Shown: piece after piece, positions 34,212 to 43,603 of the stretch
Position numbering within the stretch: the first letter of the stretch is position 1
Layout: every line of letters starts with the position of its first letter
Assembly: GCF_900102035.1 (NCBI RefSeq)
Contig: NZ_LT629689.1
Coordinates: 1 to 64,000, forward strand
DNA: 64,000 nucleotides
Direction of reading: 5' to 3'
Origin: Pseudomonas extremaustralis
GTDB taxonomy: Bacteria; Pseudomonadota; Gammaproteobacteria; Pseudomonadales; Pseudomonadaceae
Notes under the pieces: model-generated
The model's database searches: none
What the model was told of the DNA's origin: nothing
The model's input: the letters and a program-made list of their open reading frames with translations, nothing else
Translations under genes and position numbers: made by a program

Positions 34212-35054
34212 TCAAGGTTGTTGTTTGCGCCCGGCCATGTGCTTCAGATACGCCACCAGCAACGCCAGCTCGCTGTCAGGCAACACACTGGCGGCGAACG
34301 CGGGCATCTTTGCCTGTGGCCAGCGCCGCAGGCTCTGCGGGTCGCGGATATAGCGCTTGAGGAAATCCCCGCCGAAATACTCGGTGGGGTTGTAGGGAAT
34401 ATTCAGGTCCGGGCCCACTTGTGCGTCGCCGGCGCCATTGAGGCGGTGGCAGGCCAGGCAATTCTTCTGGAATAACGCAAAACCCTGGTTGATCGGATCA
34501 TTCGCCGCCAGCGTCGGGTCAGGCAAGAGCGCTGGGAAACGCTCGGCCACCGTCTTCAGCTGTTTGATCCCCGAGATCTGGAACGGCCACTGCTCAGGGC
34601 TGATATGCCCGGCTTGCGGGGCGGTCCACACCAGGTAGAACGGCCCGGCACTCGGCTTGCCGTCTGCCAGTGCGGGCCATGGGTGGGCCGGGTCTTCCAC
34701 GGCCAGCCAGGCGCGGGCGCCGCTTTTTTGCAGCAACGGCGCGGCCGTCAGTTCGGCGGCAAACCCATCGAGGGCAATCGCTTGCAGATGATTTTCCGGC
34801 TTGAGGCCGGGTAGGAGCGCTGCCAACGGCACTGCGCGATAGGTCATGGTGCGTTTGTAGGAAACGTCATCGACGATTTGTACCGTCTGCACGTCGGGGT
34901 GCTTGAGCAAGTCGGCGGTCTGCCAGATCTTGCTGGCGTGGTCGAGTTCGATGGTCAATTGCGCCGCCGCTGCGGGCAGGCTGATGAGCAGGGCAAAAAG
35001 GGCGAAGATCGATTTCAAGAGAGAGGCCCGGTGCGAAGTGGCGATGGGGCTCAC
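34212..35054 (-). CDS. Exported cytochrome c family protein with N-terminal domain
   Basis: 280 residues. Seen: signal peptide (SLLKSIFALFALLISLPAAAA, cleavage near residue 31), a ~150-residue N-terminal domain of the kind found in oxidoreductase-like proteins (TMTYRAVPLAALLPGL, WPALADGKPSAGPFYLVW), then a class I cytochrome c domain with the haem motif CLACH, GPDLNIPYN and a distal MPAF. It should carry one haem in the periplasm. It is a single gene; its electron partner is unknown. Confidence 0.85.
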   Translation of the reverse strand: MSPIATSHRASLLKSIFALFALLISLPAAAAQLTIELDHASKIWQTADLLKHPDVQTVQIVDDVSYKRTMTYRAVPLAALLPGLKPENHLQAIALDGFAAELTAAPLLQKSGARAWLAVEDPAHPWPALADGKPSAGPFYLVWTAPQAGHISPEQWPFQISGIKQLKTVAERFPALLPDPTLAANDPINQGFALFQKNCLACHRLNGAGDAQVGPDLNIPYNPTEYFGGDFLKRYIRDPQSLRRWPQAKMPAFAASVLPDSELALLVAYLKHMAGRKQQP

Positions 35055-35178
35055 GATACCGCAAATCTGCGTGCAAAAAAGGCAGCCCCTGCGGGACCGC
35101 TATGGGCAATGTCCCGGCAGGTGCTGCCAAAACCTGCAGTCCCGATGGTGTATATGCGCGGAATGTGGGGGTAAAGGC

Positions 35179-35274
35179 TCACCCCATAATCTTGGTTAGA
35201 TTGGGCAGGATCAGAATCAGTGTGGTGGCGAAAAGAATGAGTCCCGCCTGACGTACTTTCGAGTGCTTGAACAT
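35179..35274 (-). CDS. 31-residue membrane peptide
   Basis: A short gene with start ATG 35272-35274 and AAGG upstream on the minus strand; the frame is open further but the upstream part has no start signal. Product: basic start MFKHSKVRQ, one hydrophobic segment AGLILFATTLILILPNL and a short TKIMG tail, that is a single-span inner-membrane micro-protein with N-in topology expected. I do not recognise a name. Evidence is composition and ribosome site only; conservation is untested. Confidence 0.55.
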   Translation of the reverse strand: MFKHSKVRQAGLILFATTLILILPNLTKIMG

Positions 35275-35664
35275 GGCTGACTGCCTTTTGTTGTTATTCC
35301 TGAACGTCAAATGCGCGCCGGTAAAATCTACTATGCCGATCTGACGTGTCGCTTTTCTTACAGCTGCTCCAGCAAAACCCGGCAGCAACTTCTTACTGAT
35401 TGAACCTTAGAGCCCTCGTTCTTCGTGGCTTAGATCCATTTCGTATCAACTAATTAAAATTTCAGCTGAAAACGGCATGAGGCCTATCGCCATCTTGGCG
35501 CCAATGCCTTGGCTAGACCGCTAAAACGATTAATCTTTGGATTGCTCGTCGAGCCTACCGTTCGTCCGAGCATGGCGGTCAAAAGCAATGAGCGCATCCG
35601 TCATTGAAACCGTGTCATTCGGGCCTAAGGTAAGGGCACTACTGCGCAATGGTTCGAGGACGTC
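35275..35664 (+). promoter_or_regulatory. Upstream region of the thiolase operon with a 12-bp palindrome
   Basis: 390 bases without a credible gene. It contains the perfect palindrome TTTCAGCTGAAA at 35460-35471 next to an AT-rich run (TAATTAAAAT), which could be an operator for the beta-oxidation pair. No CAAAC-N4-GTTTG site and no clear -35/-10 were found. Confidence 0.45.
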
Positions 35665-36870
35665 ATGACCCAAGCTTTGATCTTTGATGCGATACGCACG
35701 CCCCGTGGCAGAGGCAAGGCCGACGGTGCCCTGTACAGCGTCAAGCCGGTAAACCTGGTGGCCGGTTTGCTCACCGCCCTGGCGCAACGCAGCGACCTCG
35801 ACACCCACCAGGTGGATGACATCGTTCTCGGTTGCGTCACCCCCGTGGGCGACCAGGGCGCCGACATTGCCAAGACCGCCGCGCTGGTGGCGGATTGGGA
35901 CGTCAGCGTCGCCGGCGTGCAACTCAACCGCTTCTGCGCCTCGGGCCTGGAGGCGGTCAACCTCGGCGCGATGAAAGTGCGCTCAGGCTTCGAAGACCTG
36001 GTGGTGGTCGGCGGCGTCGAGTCCATGTCCCGCGTGCCCATGGGCAGCGATGGCGGCGCCTGGGTGCTCGACCCGCAAACCAACATGCACAGCCACTTCA
36101 CGCCCCAAGGCATCGGCGCAGACCTGATTGCCACCCTCGAGGGCTTCAGCCGCGAGGATGTCGATAGATTTGCCCTACAGTCCCAGCAGAAAGCAGCCAG
36201 GGCTCGCGCAGACGGTTCGTTCAACAAGTCGCTGATCGCCGTGCAGGACCAGAATGGCATCGTGCTGCTGGACCAGGATGAATTTATCCGCGCCGACTCC
36301 ACCCTCGAAGGCCTGGGCATGCTCAAGCCGAGCTTTGAAATGATCGGCCAGATGGGCTTCGACGCCACCGCGCTGCGGGTCTACAGCCATGTGGAGCGTA
36401 TCCAGCATGTACACACACCGGGTAACAGCTCCGGGATTGTCGATGGCGCCGCGTTGATGTTGATCGGTTCCGAGGCCAAGGGACGCGAGCTGGGTTTGCA
36501 GCCGCGGGCACGCATCGTCGCCACGGCGGTGACCGGCACCGATCCGACCATCATGCTCACAGGCCCCGCGCCAGCCACGCGCAAGGCGCTGGCCAAGGCC
36601 GGTCTGCGCGTGGAAGACATCGACCTGTTCGAGGTCAACGAAGCCTTTGCCTCGGTGGTGCTCAAGTTCATCAAGGACATGGGCATCGACGCCGCGCGGG
36701 TCAACGTCAACGGCGGCTCCATCGCCATGGGCCACCCATTGGGCGCCACCGGCTGCGCGATCCTCGGCACCCTGCTCGACGAGCTGGAGGCGCGCCAGCA
36801 GCGCTATGGCCTGGCCACCCTGTGTGTCGGTGGTGGCATGGGCATCGCCACCATCATCGAACGCCTCTGA
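35665..36870 (+). CDS. Acetyl-CoA C-acyltransferase (thiolase, FadA/FadI-like)
   Basis: 401 residues. Seen: nucleophile Cys91 in [43 protein letters not shown] and the second catalytic Cys in LCVGGGMG: a complete thiolase. It cleaves 3-ketoacyl-CoA with CoA in the last step of beta-oxidation, or runs in reverse. The multifunctional hydratase-dehydrogenase gene follows after 16 bases. This is not the main fadAB operon order (here thiolase comes first), so it is a second, possibly specialised, system. Confidence 0.93.
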   Translation: MTQALIFDAIRTPRGRGKADGALYSVKPVNLVAGLLTALAQRSDLDTHQVDDIVLGCVTPVGDQGADIAKTAALVADWDVSVAGVQLNRFCASGLEAVNLGAMKVRSGFEDLVVVGGVESMSRVPMGSDGGAWVLDPQTNMHSHFTPQGIGADLIATLEGFSREDVDRFALQSQQKAARARADGSFNKSLIAVQDQNGIVLLDQDEFIRADSTLEGLGMLKPSFEMIGQMGFDATALRVYSHVERIQHVHTPGNSSGIVDGAALMLIGSEAKGRELGLQPRARIVATAVTGTDPTIMLTGPAPATRKALAKAGLRVEDIDLFEVNEAFASVVLKFIKDMGIDAARVNVNGGSIAMGHPLGATGCAILGTLLDELEARQQRYGLATLCVGGGMGIATIIERL

Positions 36871-36886
36871 GCCCAAGGAATTTGTC

Positions 36887-39031
36887 ATGACCGACGCGAT
36901 TCGTTACGAAAAAGGCCAGGACCAGATCGTGGTACTGACCCTCGACATGCCCGGCCAGAGCGCCAACACCATGAACGCCGCATACCGCGAGGCCATGGCA
37001 GCCACTGTTGCGCGCCTGGAGGCGGAAAAAGACAGCATCGCCGGGGTGATCATCACCTCGGCGAAAAAGACGTTTTTTGCCGGCGGCGACCTCAATGAAC
37101 TGATCAAGGTCGACAAGGCCCACGCCAAGGAGTTCTACGCCAGTGTGCGGGTGTTGAAGGCACAACTGCGCCGTCTGGAAACTCTGGGCAAACCGGTGGT
37201 GGCCGCGATCAATGGCGCTGCGCTGGGGGGCGGCTGGGAGATTTGCCTGGCGTGCCATTACCGCGTTGCGCTGGACGACAAATCGGTGCAACTGGGGTTG
37301 CCGGAAGTCACCCTCGGCCTGCTGCCTGGCGGCGGCGGAGTAGTGCGCATGGTGCGCCTGCTCGGTCTGGAAAAGGCTTTGCCGTATTTGCTGGAAGGCA
37401 AGAAAATCCGCCCGCAACAGGCGCTGCAAGCCGGTTTGATCAATGAGCTGGCGGCGGATCGTACCGAGCTGCTGGCCAAATCCCGTGCCTGGATTCTTGC
37501 CAATCCGCAGGCCAGACAACCGTGGGACAACAAGGCTTACCAGATCCCTGGTGGCACGCCGTCGAACCCGAAAGTCGCGCAGATGCTCGCGATTGCACCG
37601 TCGATATTGCGCAGCAAAACCAACGGCTGCTTCCCGGCCCCGGAAAAAATCCTCTGCGCCGCCGTGGAGGGCGCCCAAGTGGATTTCGACACCGCGCACC
37701 TGATCGAAACTCGCTACTTCACTGAGCTGGTCACCGGGCAGGTGGCGAAAAACATGATCGGCACCTTCTGGTTCCAGCTCAATCAAATTAATGCCGGCAG
37801 CTCGCGACCACAGGGCTTTGCGCCTTACGTGACGCGCAAAGTCGGCGTGCTCGGCGCCGGGATGATGGGCGCCGGGATTGCATATGCAAGTGCCTGTGCG
37901 GGCATCGACGTGGTGCTCAAGGACATCGACCTGGCGGCGGCCGAGAAGGGCAAGGCGCACTCGGCTGCGCTGCTGGACAAGAAGGTCAGTCGTGGGCAAT
38001 TGACCGCCGAGCAGCGGGAAAACACCCTGGCGCGTATTCATCCTACGCAGGATGACGCCGACCTGGCCGGCTGCGACCTGATCATCGAAGCGGTGTTCGA
38101 AGACCGCGAACTCAAGGCCAGGGTCTCTGCCGCCGCGCAACGCGTGGTCGGCGCCGACGCAGTGATCGCCTCCAACACCTCCACCTTGCCCATCAGCGGG
38201 CTGGCGACGGCAGTGCCCGATCAAGGTAAGTTTATCGGCCTGCACTTCTTCAGCCCGGTGGACAAAATGCCCCTGGTGGAAATCATCAAGGGCGCCCATA
38301 CCTCGGACGAAACCCTGGCCCGAGGTTTTGATTTCGTCCTGCAAATCAACAAAACCCCGATCGTGGTCAACGACAGCCGTGGCTTCTTTACCTCGCGGGT
38401 GTTCGGCACCTTTACCAACGAAGGCATTGCCATGCTTGGCGAAGGCGTTGCCGCACCGATGATCGAGACCGAAGCGCGCAAGGCTGGTATGCCGGTTGGG
38501 CCGCTGGCGGTGTCTGACGAAGTGTCGCTGAGCCTGATGAGCCATATCCGACAGCAGGCGGTCAAGGATCTGCAGGCCGAGGGTAAAGCCGTGCCGACTC
38601 ATCCGGCGACCGCGGTGATCGACCTGTTGGTGAACGAATACAAACGCATGGGCAAGGCCGCCGGGGGCGGTTTCTATGAGTACCCGGCAGGTGGGCAGAA
38701 GTATTTGTGGCCGGAATTGAAACGCCGCTTCGAGCAGCCCGGCCAACAGATTTCGCCACAGGATATACGTGACCGTTTGTTGTTTATCCAGGCCATCGAG
38801 ACCGTGCGCTGCGTGGAGGAGGGGGTGTTGATGTCCACGGCGGACGCCAACGTGGGCTCGATCTTCGGGATCGGCTTTGCGGCCTGGAGTGGCGGCGCGT
38901 TGCAGTTCATCAACCAGTACGGGCTCAACGATTTCATCGCCCGCGCCCGCTACCTGGCCGAGCAATATGGGGACCGTTTCACCCCTCCGGCGCTATTGCT
39001 GGAGAAGGCCGCACAAGGTGCAATGTTCTGA
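36887..39031 (+). CDS. Bifunctional enoyl-CoA hydratase / 3-hydroxyacyl-CoA dehydrogenase (FadB/FadJ-like)
   Basis: 714 residues from ATG 36887, after CAAGGAA; the frame extends into the thiolase gene but not as coding sequence. Seen: N-terminal crotonase domain with AAINGAALGGGWEICLACHYRV and LPEVTLGLLPGGGGVVRM (the two catalytic Glu positions), then an NAD-binding domain VGVLGAGMMGAGIAYASA at ~residue 320, HFFSPVDKMPLVEII and VNDSRGFFTSRVFGTF. It hydrates enoyl-CoA and oxidises 3-hydroxyacyl-CoA, feeding the adjacent thiolase. Electrons from the preceding acyl-CoA dehydrogenase step go to the ETF encoded elsewhere in this window. Confidence 0.93.
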   Translation: MTDAIRYEKGQDQIVVLTLDMPGQSANTMNAAYREAMAATVARLEAEKDSIAGVIITSAKKTFFAGGDLNELIKVDKAHAKEFYASVRVLKAQLRRLETLGKPVVAAINGAALGGGWEICLACHYRVALDDKSVQLGLPEVTLGLLPGGGGVVRMVRLLGLEKALPYLLEGKKIRPQQALQAGLINELAADRTELLAKSRAWILANPQARQPWDNKAYQIPGGTPSNPKVAQMLAIAPSILRSKTNGCFPAPEKILCAAVEGAQVDFDTAHLIETRYFTELVTGQVAKNMIGTFWFQLNQINAGSSRPQGFAPYVTRKVGVLGAGMMGAGIAYASACAGIDVVLKDIDLAAAEKGKAHSAALLDKKVSRGQLTAEQRENTLARIHPTQDDADLAGCDLIIEAVFEDRELKARVSAAAQRVVGADAVIASNTSTLPISGLATAVPDQGKFIGLHFFSPVDKMPLVEIIKGAHTSDETLARGFDFVLQINKTPIVVNDSRGFFTSRVFGTFTNEGIAMLGEGVAAPMIETEARKAGMPVGPLAVSDEVSLSLMSHIRQQAVKDLQAEGKAVPTHPATAVIDLLVNEYKRMGKAAGGGFYEYPAGGQKYLWPELKRRFEQPGQQISPQDIRDRLLFIQAIETVRCVEEGVLMSTADANVGSIFGIGFAAWSGGALQFINQYGLNDFIARARYLAEQYGDRFTPPALLLEKAAQGAMF

Positions 39032-39039
39032 TTCCCCAC

Positions 39040-39126
39040 TGTAGGAACGAGCTAGCTCGCGAAAAGCGAACAAGCGACAAGCGACAAGGATGTCGCGTTT
39101 TCGTCAACGTTCTTCGCGAGCAAGGG
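39040..39126. repeat. Degenerate REPIN
   Basis: Left arm GTAGGAACGAGCTAGCTCGCG with two changes from the usual core, right arm TTCGCGAGCAAG truncated. A short internal repeat (AAGCGACAAGCGACAAGG) lies in the spacer. It follows the beta-oxidation operon. Confidence 0.7.
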
Positions 39127-39213
39127 GTGCATGGCTAGGGCTTGCGTTGTGGGGGTATTTCGAGGCACGCTCTCGGGTGTTCAATATTCCCATCGCCGTG
39201 TCAGGTATTTTTT

Positions 39214-39957
39214 ATGTCGCTACGCGTCTGCATCCTGGAAACCGATATCCTGCGTCCAGGCTTGATCGATCAATACCAAGGGTACGGGCAGATGTTCAAG
39301 CGCCTGTTCGCCAAACAGCCGATCCCCGCTGAGTTTGTCGTGTACAACGTGGTGCAGGGTGAATACCCATCGGACGACGAAGTGTTCGACGCCTACCTGG
39401 TGACTGGCAGCAAAGCCGACTCCTTCGGTACCGACCCTTGGATACAGACCCTCAAGACTTACCTGCTCAAACGCTATGAACGCGGCGACAAGTTGCTGGG
39501 CATCTGCTTCGGCCACCAATTGCTGGCGTTGCTGCTGGGCGGCAAGACCGAACGCGCCGGCCAGGGTTGGGGCATGGGCATCCACGACTACAAACTCGAT
39601 GCCAAGGCCCCGTGGATGAGTCCCGAGGTGCCAGAGCTGACGCTACTGATCAGCCACCAGGATCAGGTGACGACCTTGCCGGACAATGCCACAGTCATCG
39701 CCTCCAGCGAATTTTGCCCGTTCGCCGCGTACCACATCGGCGACCAGGTGCTGTGCTTCCAAGGCCATCCAGAATTTATCCACGATTATTCCCGCGAGTT
39801 GCTGGAGATTCTTCAGACGACTCTGGGCGAAAAGGTCTACACCAACGGTGTGGCGAGCCTGGAGCGCGACCACCACGGCGTCACCGTGGCGGAATGGATG
39901 ATGCGCTTTGTGGCCCACAAGCCCGAGGCGAAGGTTAAAGCCAGCCCGAGCGCTTGA
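39214..39957 (+). CDS. Class I glutamine amidotransferase-like protein
   Basis: 247 residues from ATG 39214; in-frame upstream sequence lacks a ribosome site. Seen: VTGSKADSF, nucleophile Cys98 in LLGICFGHQLLA, and the His-Glu pair in CFQGHPEF. This is a stand-alone GATase1 of the type resembling GMP-synthase amidotransferases and gamma-glutamyl hydrolases such as PuuD relatives. It likely hydrolyses a glutamine or gamma-glutamyl amide. Its last 23 bases overlap the end of corA on the other strand. Confidence 0.87.
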   Translation: MSLRVCILETDILRPGLIDQYQGYGQMFKRLFAKQPIPAEFVVYNVVQGEYPSDDEVFDAYLVTGSKADSFGTDPWIQTLKTYLLKRYERGDKLLGICFGHQLLALLLGGKTERAGQGWGMGIHDYKLDAKAPWMSPEVPELTLLISHQDQVTTLPDNATVIASSEFCPFAAYHIGDQVLCFQGHPEFIHDYSRELLEILQTTLGEKVYTNGVASLERDHHGVTVAEWMMRFVAHKPEAKVKASPSA

Positions 39958-40918
39958 AGCTGGCCCACAAGCCCGTGCATCCCGTGGCAATAAACCCGAG
40001 CACTGCAAAATAGCCGTAGTGCCATTGCAGCTCGGGCATGTTCTGGAAGTTCATCCCATAGATCCCCGCTACCGCCGTGGGGAACGCCAGGATCGCCGCC
40101 CATGCGGCGAACTTGCGCTGCACCACGCTCTGGCGCGAGGCCTCGAGCAGCACACCGATTTCGATGGTCTGGCTGGCGATATCGCGCAGGGTGGTGAGGT
40201 CTTCCATCTGCCGTGTCACGTGGATTTGCACGTCACGGAAATACGGGCGCATGTTCTTGTCGATGAACGGGAAACTCAGTTTCTGCAGCTCCTGGCTGAT
40301 CTCCACCATCGGCGCCACATACCGCTTGAGTCGCAGCACGTCGCGGCGCAAACCGTGGAGGTTCTGAATATCGCGCTCGCTCAGTGAACTGCACAGCACG
40401 TTGCGCTCCAGCTCATCGATCTCGGCGTGGATTGTCTCGCTGACGGGTTGATAGTTTCCGGTGACGAAATCCAGCAGCGCGTAGAGTACGAAATCTTCCC
40501 CATGCTCCAGCAATAGCGGCCGCGCCTCACAGCGCTGACGTACAAAGCCGTAGGACGCCGAATGACCGTTGCGCGCCGTGATGATATAGCCGCTGCCGGC
40601 AAAGATATGGGTCTCGATAAATATCAGCTTGCCGTTCTCGCGCACCGGTGAATAGGTCACGATAAACAGCGCATCGCCGAAGGTTTCCAGCTTCGGTCGG
40701 CTGTGTTTCTCCAGGGCGTCTTCGATGGCCAGTTCATGCAGATTGAACTGGCGCTGCAGGTTGGCCAGTTCCAGGGCGCTGGGTTCTTCGAGGCCGATCC
40801 ACACAAAGTGGCCCGGTTTGGCAGCCCAGGCCGCGCCTTCGTCAAGGGTGATATCAGTAACTTTTTTTCCGGCGCTGTAAACGGCGGCCGCGACAACTCT
40901 ACCCATGGTGCTGATCAC
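39935..40918 (-). CDS. corA: CorA-type magnesium/cobalt transporter
   Basis: 327 residues (starting at MISTMGRVV; the second Met, 4 codons on, is also possible). Seen: cytoplasmic domain with GHFVWIGLEEPS, LHELAIEDALEKHSRPK, then two C-terminal membrane helices with the selectivity motif YGMNF between them followed by MPEL, as in all CorA channels. It moves Mg2+ (and Co2+/Ni2+) through the inner membrane as a pentamer. Convergent with, and overlapping, the amidotransferase gene. Confidence 0.93.
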   Translation of the reverse strand: MISTMGRVVAAAVYSAGKKVTDITLDEGAAWAAKPGHFVWIGLEEPSALELANLQRQFNLHELAIEDALEKHSRPKLETFGDALFIVTYSPVRENGKLIFIETHIFAGSGYIITARNGHSASYGFVRQRCEARPLLLEHGEDFVLYALLDFVTGNYQPVSETIHAEIDELERNVLCSSLSERDIQNLHGLRRDVLRLKRYVAPMVEISQELQKLSFPFIDKNMRPYFRDVQIHVTRQMEDLTTLRDIASQTIEIGVLLEASRQSVVQRKFAAWAAILAFPTAVAGIYGMNFQNMPELQWHYGYFAVLGFIATGCTGLWASFKRSGWL

Positions 40919-40992
40919 TTCGTATTAGGAGGACAGATGTTGGGCAGCTTAGCCTGAATGGCGTTCATTTGTTGCTGACGAAAGTCGCCCCC

Positions 40993-41733
40993 CTACAGAC
41001 CGCGCGGTGCCCCGGCGCTTTTCAGTTCAAGGTCCATCGCCTTGATGCACGCGTCCATCTGCGCCTGACAGGCCTGCATTAACCGAGGGATGTCATCCGA
41101 GGTCAGCCCGACTGTAGGAATCGGCGGCAACGAGCGTATGAGCACATCGCCGCTGTTCCAGCGATTAAGCCGCATATGGGTGACGTAGTTACTGACACAT
41201 ACCTGCACGATGGGCACGCCGGCGGCAATCGCCATATGGAATGCGCCTTTCTTGAACGGCAGCAAGCCTTTGCCCAGGTTGCGCGTGCCTTCTGGAAACA
41301 CCCAGATCGACGTGTCTTCATGTTGCAAGGTTCGGGTTGTGGTCAGCATCGCGCGACGCGCCTGGTGCGCATTGCCACGGTCGATCAACACATTGCCCGC
41401 CAGCCAGAACAACTGGCCGAACAGCGGCACCCATTTCAGGCTTTTCTTGGCGATACACACGGTGCGATGGGGCACCACGGTGCCCAATACAAACAGATCA
41501 TAGTTGGACTGGTGGTTGGCGATGATCACGCAGGTGCCGGGCTTGTGGCGCAGCGAGTCCACATCGGCCTTCACCTTCAGGCCCAGCAGCCACATGGCCG
41601 GCAGCGCATAGAGGCGAGCACATAGGCGGCTGTTGTCCGGGTTGAACGGTCGGCAGATACCGATCAGCACGCCCAGCACGCCGGCGAACATAAAATGCAG
41701 GCTCATCAACAACATACGCAACAGAAAAAGCAT
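40993..41733 (-). CDS. plsC: Lysophospholipid / 1-acyl-glycerol-3-phosphate acyltransferase
   Basis: 246 residues from ATG 41733; the frame extends 37 codons upstream with a non-hydrophobic start that does not resemble the family. Seen: membrane anchor MLFLLRMLLMSLHFMFAGVLGVL, catalytic NHQSNYD (H-x4-D), WVPLFGQLFWLAG and the phosphate-binding FPEGTRN. It acylates lysophosphatidic acid or a lyso-lipid on the inner membrane. Single gene, no strong ribosome site. Confidence 0.9.
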   Translation of the reverse strand: MLFLLRMLLMSLHFMFAGVLGVLIGICRPFNPDNSRLCARLYALPAMWLLGLKVKADVDSLRHKPGTCVIIANHQSNYDLFVLGTVVPHRTVCIAKKSLKWVPLFGQLFWLAGNVLIDRGNAHQARRAMLTTTRTLQHEDTSIWVFPEGTRNLGKGLLPFKKGAFHMAIAAGVPIVQVCVSNYVTHMRLNRWNSGDVLIRSLPPIPTVGLTSDDIPRLMQACQAQMDACIKAMDLELKSAGAPRGL

Positions 41734-41898
41734 CGACACGGCCCATGGGGACAAAGGTGGCGCAGTGTACGGTTGTGCACTGTATTCGGCAATTGCCCCT
41801 GTAGAGTGGGGAGATAGGCGATGTTTAAGTACATGTTTCAACATCTGCCAGCATCGGCAGGCTAGAGCGTCTGAAGAAGATTCGGATTCATGTGTAAG

Positions 41899-41923
41899 AA
41901 AAAGCCCGACTCAAGGTCGGGCT
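41899..41923 (-). terminator. Rho-independent terminator of the crotonase gene
   Basis: On the minus strand AGCCCGACC-TTGA-GTCGGGCT with a T run, just after the crotonase stop. Confidence 0.88.
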
Positions 41924-41945
41924 CTGACACGGCAGCAGTAGGCGC

Positions 41946-42638
41946 TTAACTCAAAATATGGCCTTGATCCTGGAGGATTGCATCGTCCAGCGCTTCCAGC
42001 AGCGCCTTACGCACTTTCAGCTTGGTTTGCTTGTGGGCGTTCATATTGAGCTTCTTCAACTGGCGTGCCGCTTCCAGCGCGGCCGCATGCAGCTCTTCCG
42101 GGGCCACCACTTTATCGAGGAAGCCGGCACCCAAGGCACCTTGTGGGTCGAATATCTCGGCATTGATCACCGAGCGATGAAACGCCGACTTACGCAGACG
42201 ATCCCGCGCCAACTCGATACCGGCGTGGTGCATGGTCATGCCAATCGCCACTTCATTCAGGCCAATGCTGAACGGGCCTTCCACCCCAATTCGATAATCC
42301 GCCGACAACAGCAGGAACGCGCCCTTGGCCACCGCATGTCCTGGGCACGCCACAATCACCGGGAACGGGTGCGACAACAGACGACGCGCCAGCGTCGAGC
42401 CCGCCGTCACCAGGCCGACCGCCTCTTTAGGACCGGCCGTCATCACCTTCAAATCATAACCACCCGACAAGATCCCCGGCGTGCCGGTGATGATCACCAC
42501 CGCCCGGTCTTTCTCCGCCTGGTCCAGCGCTTCATTAAAGGCATTGACCACCGCAGGAGAAATCGCATTCACCTTGCCGTTGCTCAACGTCAGGGTCGCG
42601 ATACCGTCTTCCAGGTGGTAGGAGATCAACTCACTCAT
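41946..42638 (-). CDS. Enoyl-CoA hydratase/isomerase-family (crotonase) protein
   Basis: 230 residues from ATG 42638, with AGGAA upstream; the frame is open to 42674. Seen: LTLSNGKVNAISPAVVNAF, oxyanion loop residues in SGGYDLKVM, and VIVACPGHAVAKGAFLLLSADYRIG followed by NEVAIGMTMHHAGIELARDRL. The fold is certain; the usual catalytic glutamates are not both evident (KGAFLLLSADYR in place of GGGxELA), so the reaction is uncertain. Such short crotonases act in fatty-acid or aromatic degradation. Single gene. Confidence 0.87.
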   Translation of the reverse strand: MSELISYHLEDGIATLTLSNGKVNAISPAVVNAFNEALDQAEKDRAVVIITGTPGILSGGYDLKVMTAGPKEAVGLVTAGSTLARRLLSHPFPVIVACPGHAVAKGAFLLLSADYRIGVEGPFSIGLNEVAIGMTMHHAGIELARDRLRKSAFHRSVINAEIFDPQGALGAGFLDKVVAPEELHAAALEAARQLKKLNMNAHKQTKLKVRKALLEALDDAILQDQGHILS

Positions 42639-42891
42639 GACGCGGTTCCTTATAGAGTTGTTATAGAAGTGCATGCGCAGACGTTACCCACCACGCCCGC
42701 CCTGGTAAAGCACCGTGACTGACTGGCCAGTCAGTCTTTTCCTGTGCGCTGGGTGTTGAAAGCCCTAGGGCGGGGCGCAATCGCCGTTCCAGACCCGCGC
42801 GGCCAATGCCTAAGAATGGCAGAATCACCGCCCTTTGCCGGGCTTGGCCCGGCATACCCGTCTAACCGCATGAAAATTCTGAAAAAAACCT

Positions 42892-42920
42892 TTGCCATCA
42901 GAAAGGCTTTCGACTACATT
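42892..42920 (+). promoter_or_regulatory. Promoter of tRNA-Ser
   Basis: TTGCCA (42892-42897), 17 bases, TACATT (42915-42920), followed by a GC-rich discriminator GCGCGCC as in stringently controlled stable-RNA promoters. The rest of the gap back to the crotonase gene (42639) shows no clear gene; it contains an incomplete SD-like stretch only. Confidence 0.7.
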
Positions 42921-42958
42921 AGCGCGCCTCGACAGACTGAACTGGTTTGACGAGATAC

Positions 42959-43048
42959 GGTGAAGTGTCCGAGTGGCTTAAGGAGCACGCCTGGAAAGTG
43001 TGTATACAAGAAATTGTATCGAGAGTTCGAATCTCTCCTTCACCGCCA
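42959..43048 (+). tRNA. tRNA-Ser (anticodon GGA)
   Basis: Ninety bases including the encoded CCA end. Acceptor stem GGTGAAG/CTTCACC with discriminator G, anticodon loop CTGGAAA (anticodon GGA, reading UCC and UCU), a long class II variable arm (TATACAAGAAATTGTATC) and T arm GAGAGTTCGAATCTCTC. A strong terminator follows. tRNA-Ser genes are common integration points; the DNA downstream is more AT-rich than the rest of the window, but I found no duplicated 3' end. Confidence 0.96.
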
Positions 43049-43059
43049 CATTCGAAACG

Positions 43060-43099
43060 ACAAAACCCCTGAAAACGTTAAAGTTTTCAGGGGTTTTGT
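43060..43099 (+). terminator. Terminator of tRNA-Ser
   Basis: ACAAAACCCCTGAAAAC / GTTTTCAGGGGTTTTGT around GTTAAA: a 17-bp stem ending in a T-rich tract, the strongest hairpin in the window. Confidence 0.92.
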
Positions 43100-43603
43100 G
43101 TTTTCTGGGGGCGAAAAAGGCCCGTATGGGAACGTCCGTGGAAATACAGTCTGTTGGGTTGCCCGCGTCCAAATCCTCGTTGACGGGGCTGCGTTACTAT
43201 CCTTTCCTCTGTTAGCAATCGCTATTTTTTTGCCTGATAGCCTTATGCTGGTTTCGGGTTGGATGATTACAGCGCTCGGTTGGATTTTTTATGAGTGTTT
43301 GAGTCGCTGCAAGCGAGTGGTGGCGGGTTGGAAAATGTTCCTCCCGAGAGAGTGCAAGTATCGGTTTTTACATGCATTGATGAGGTTTTGAACCCCTGGC
43401 TAGTTAGATGTATGGCAGTTATTGCTTTGTTCATTGTTATTTTACAAGTTGTAATTCGAGGTTGCTGAAGATATTCCCGGATGATCCATCATCAGCAATA
43501 ACGGGAATAAATGTATGCATTTCCAGGCTTAATTAAGCTTGAATAACACCTACAATAAAAAACAACGAAAAGCCCCATGAACCGACTCAAGATTGTTCTC
43601 TAT
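43100..43603 (+). other. AT-rich region with remnants of a membrane-protein frame
   Basis: About 500 bases with no complete gene. One plus frame (to a stop at 43391) encodes hydrophobic text (LLAIAIFLPDSLMLVSGWMITALGWIFYECL), while the stretch just before it reads better in another frame (MGTSVEIQSVGLPASKSS...), suggesting a frameshifted small membrane-protein remnant. A weak inverted repeat ATTCCCG...CGGGAAT lies at 43472-43508. Could equally be non-coding. Confidence 0.35.

Noticed and set aside
36854..38965. 703-codon minus-strand frame opposite the FadB/FadJ-like gene
   Set aside because: Antisense shadow; the plus strand encodes an unmistakable two-domain enzyme.
42960..43391. 143-codon frame starting inside tRNA-Ser
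   Set aside because: It reads through the tRNA and its terminator hairpin; only the distal hydrophobic part might be a remnant.
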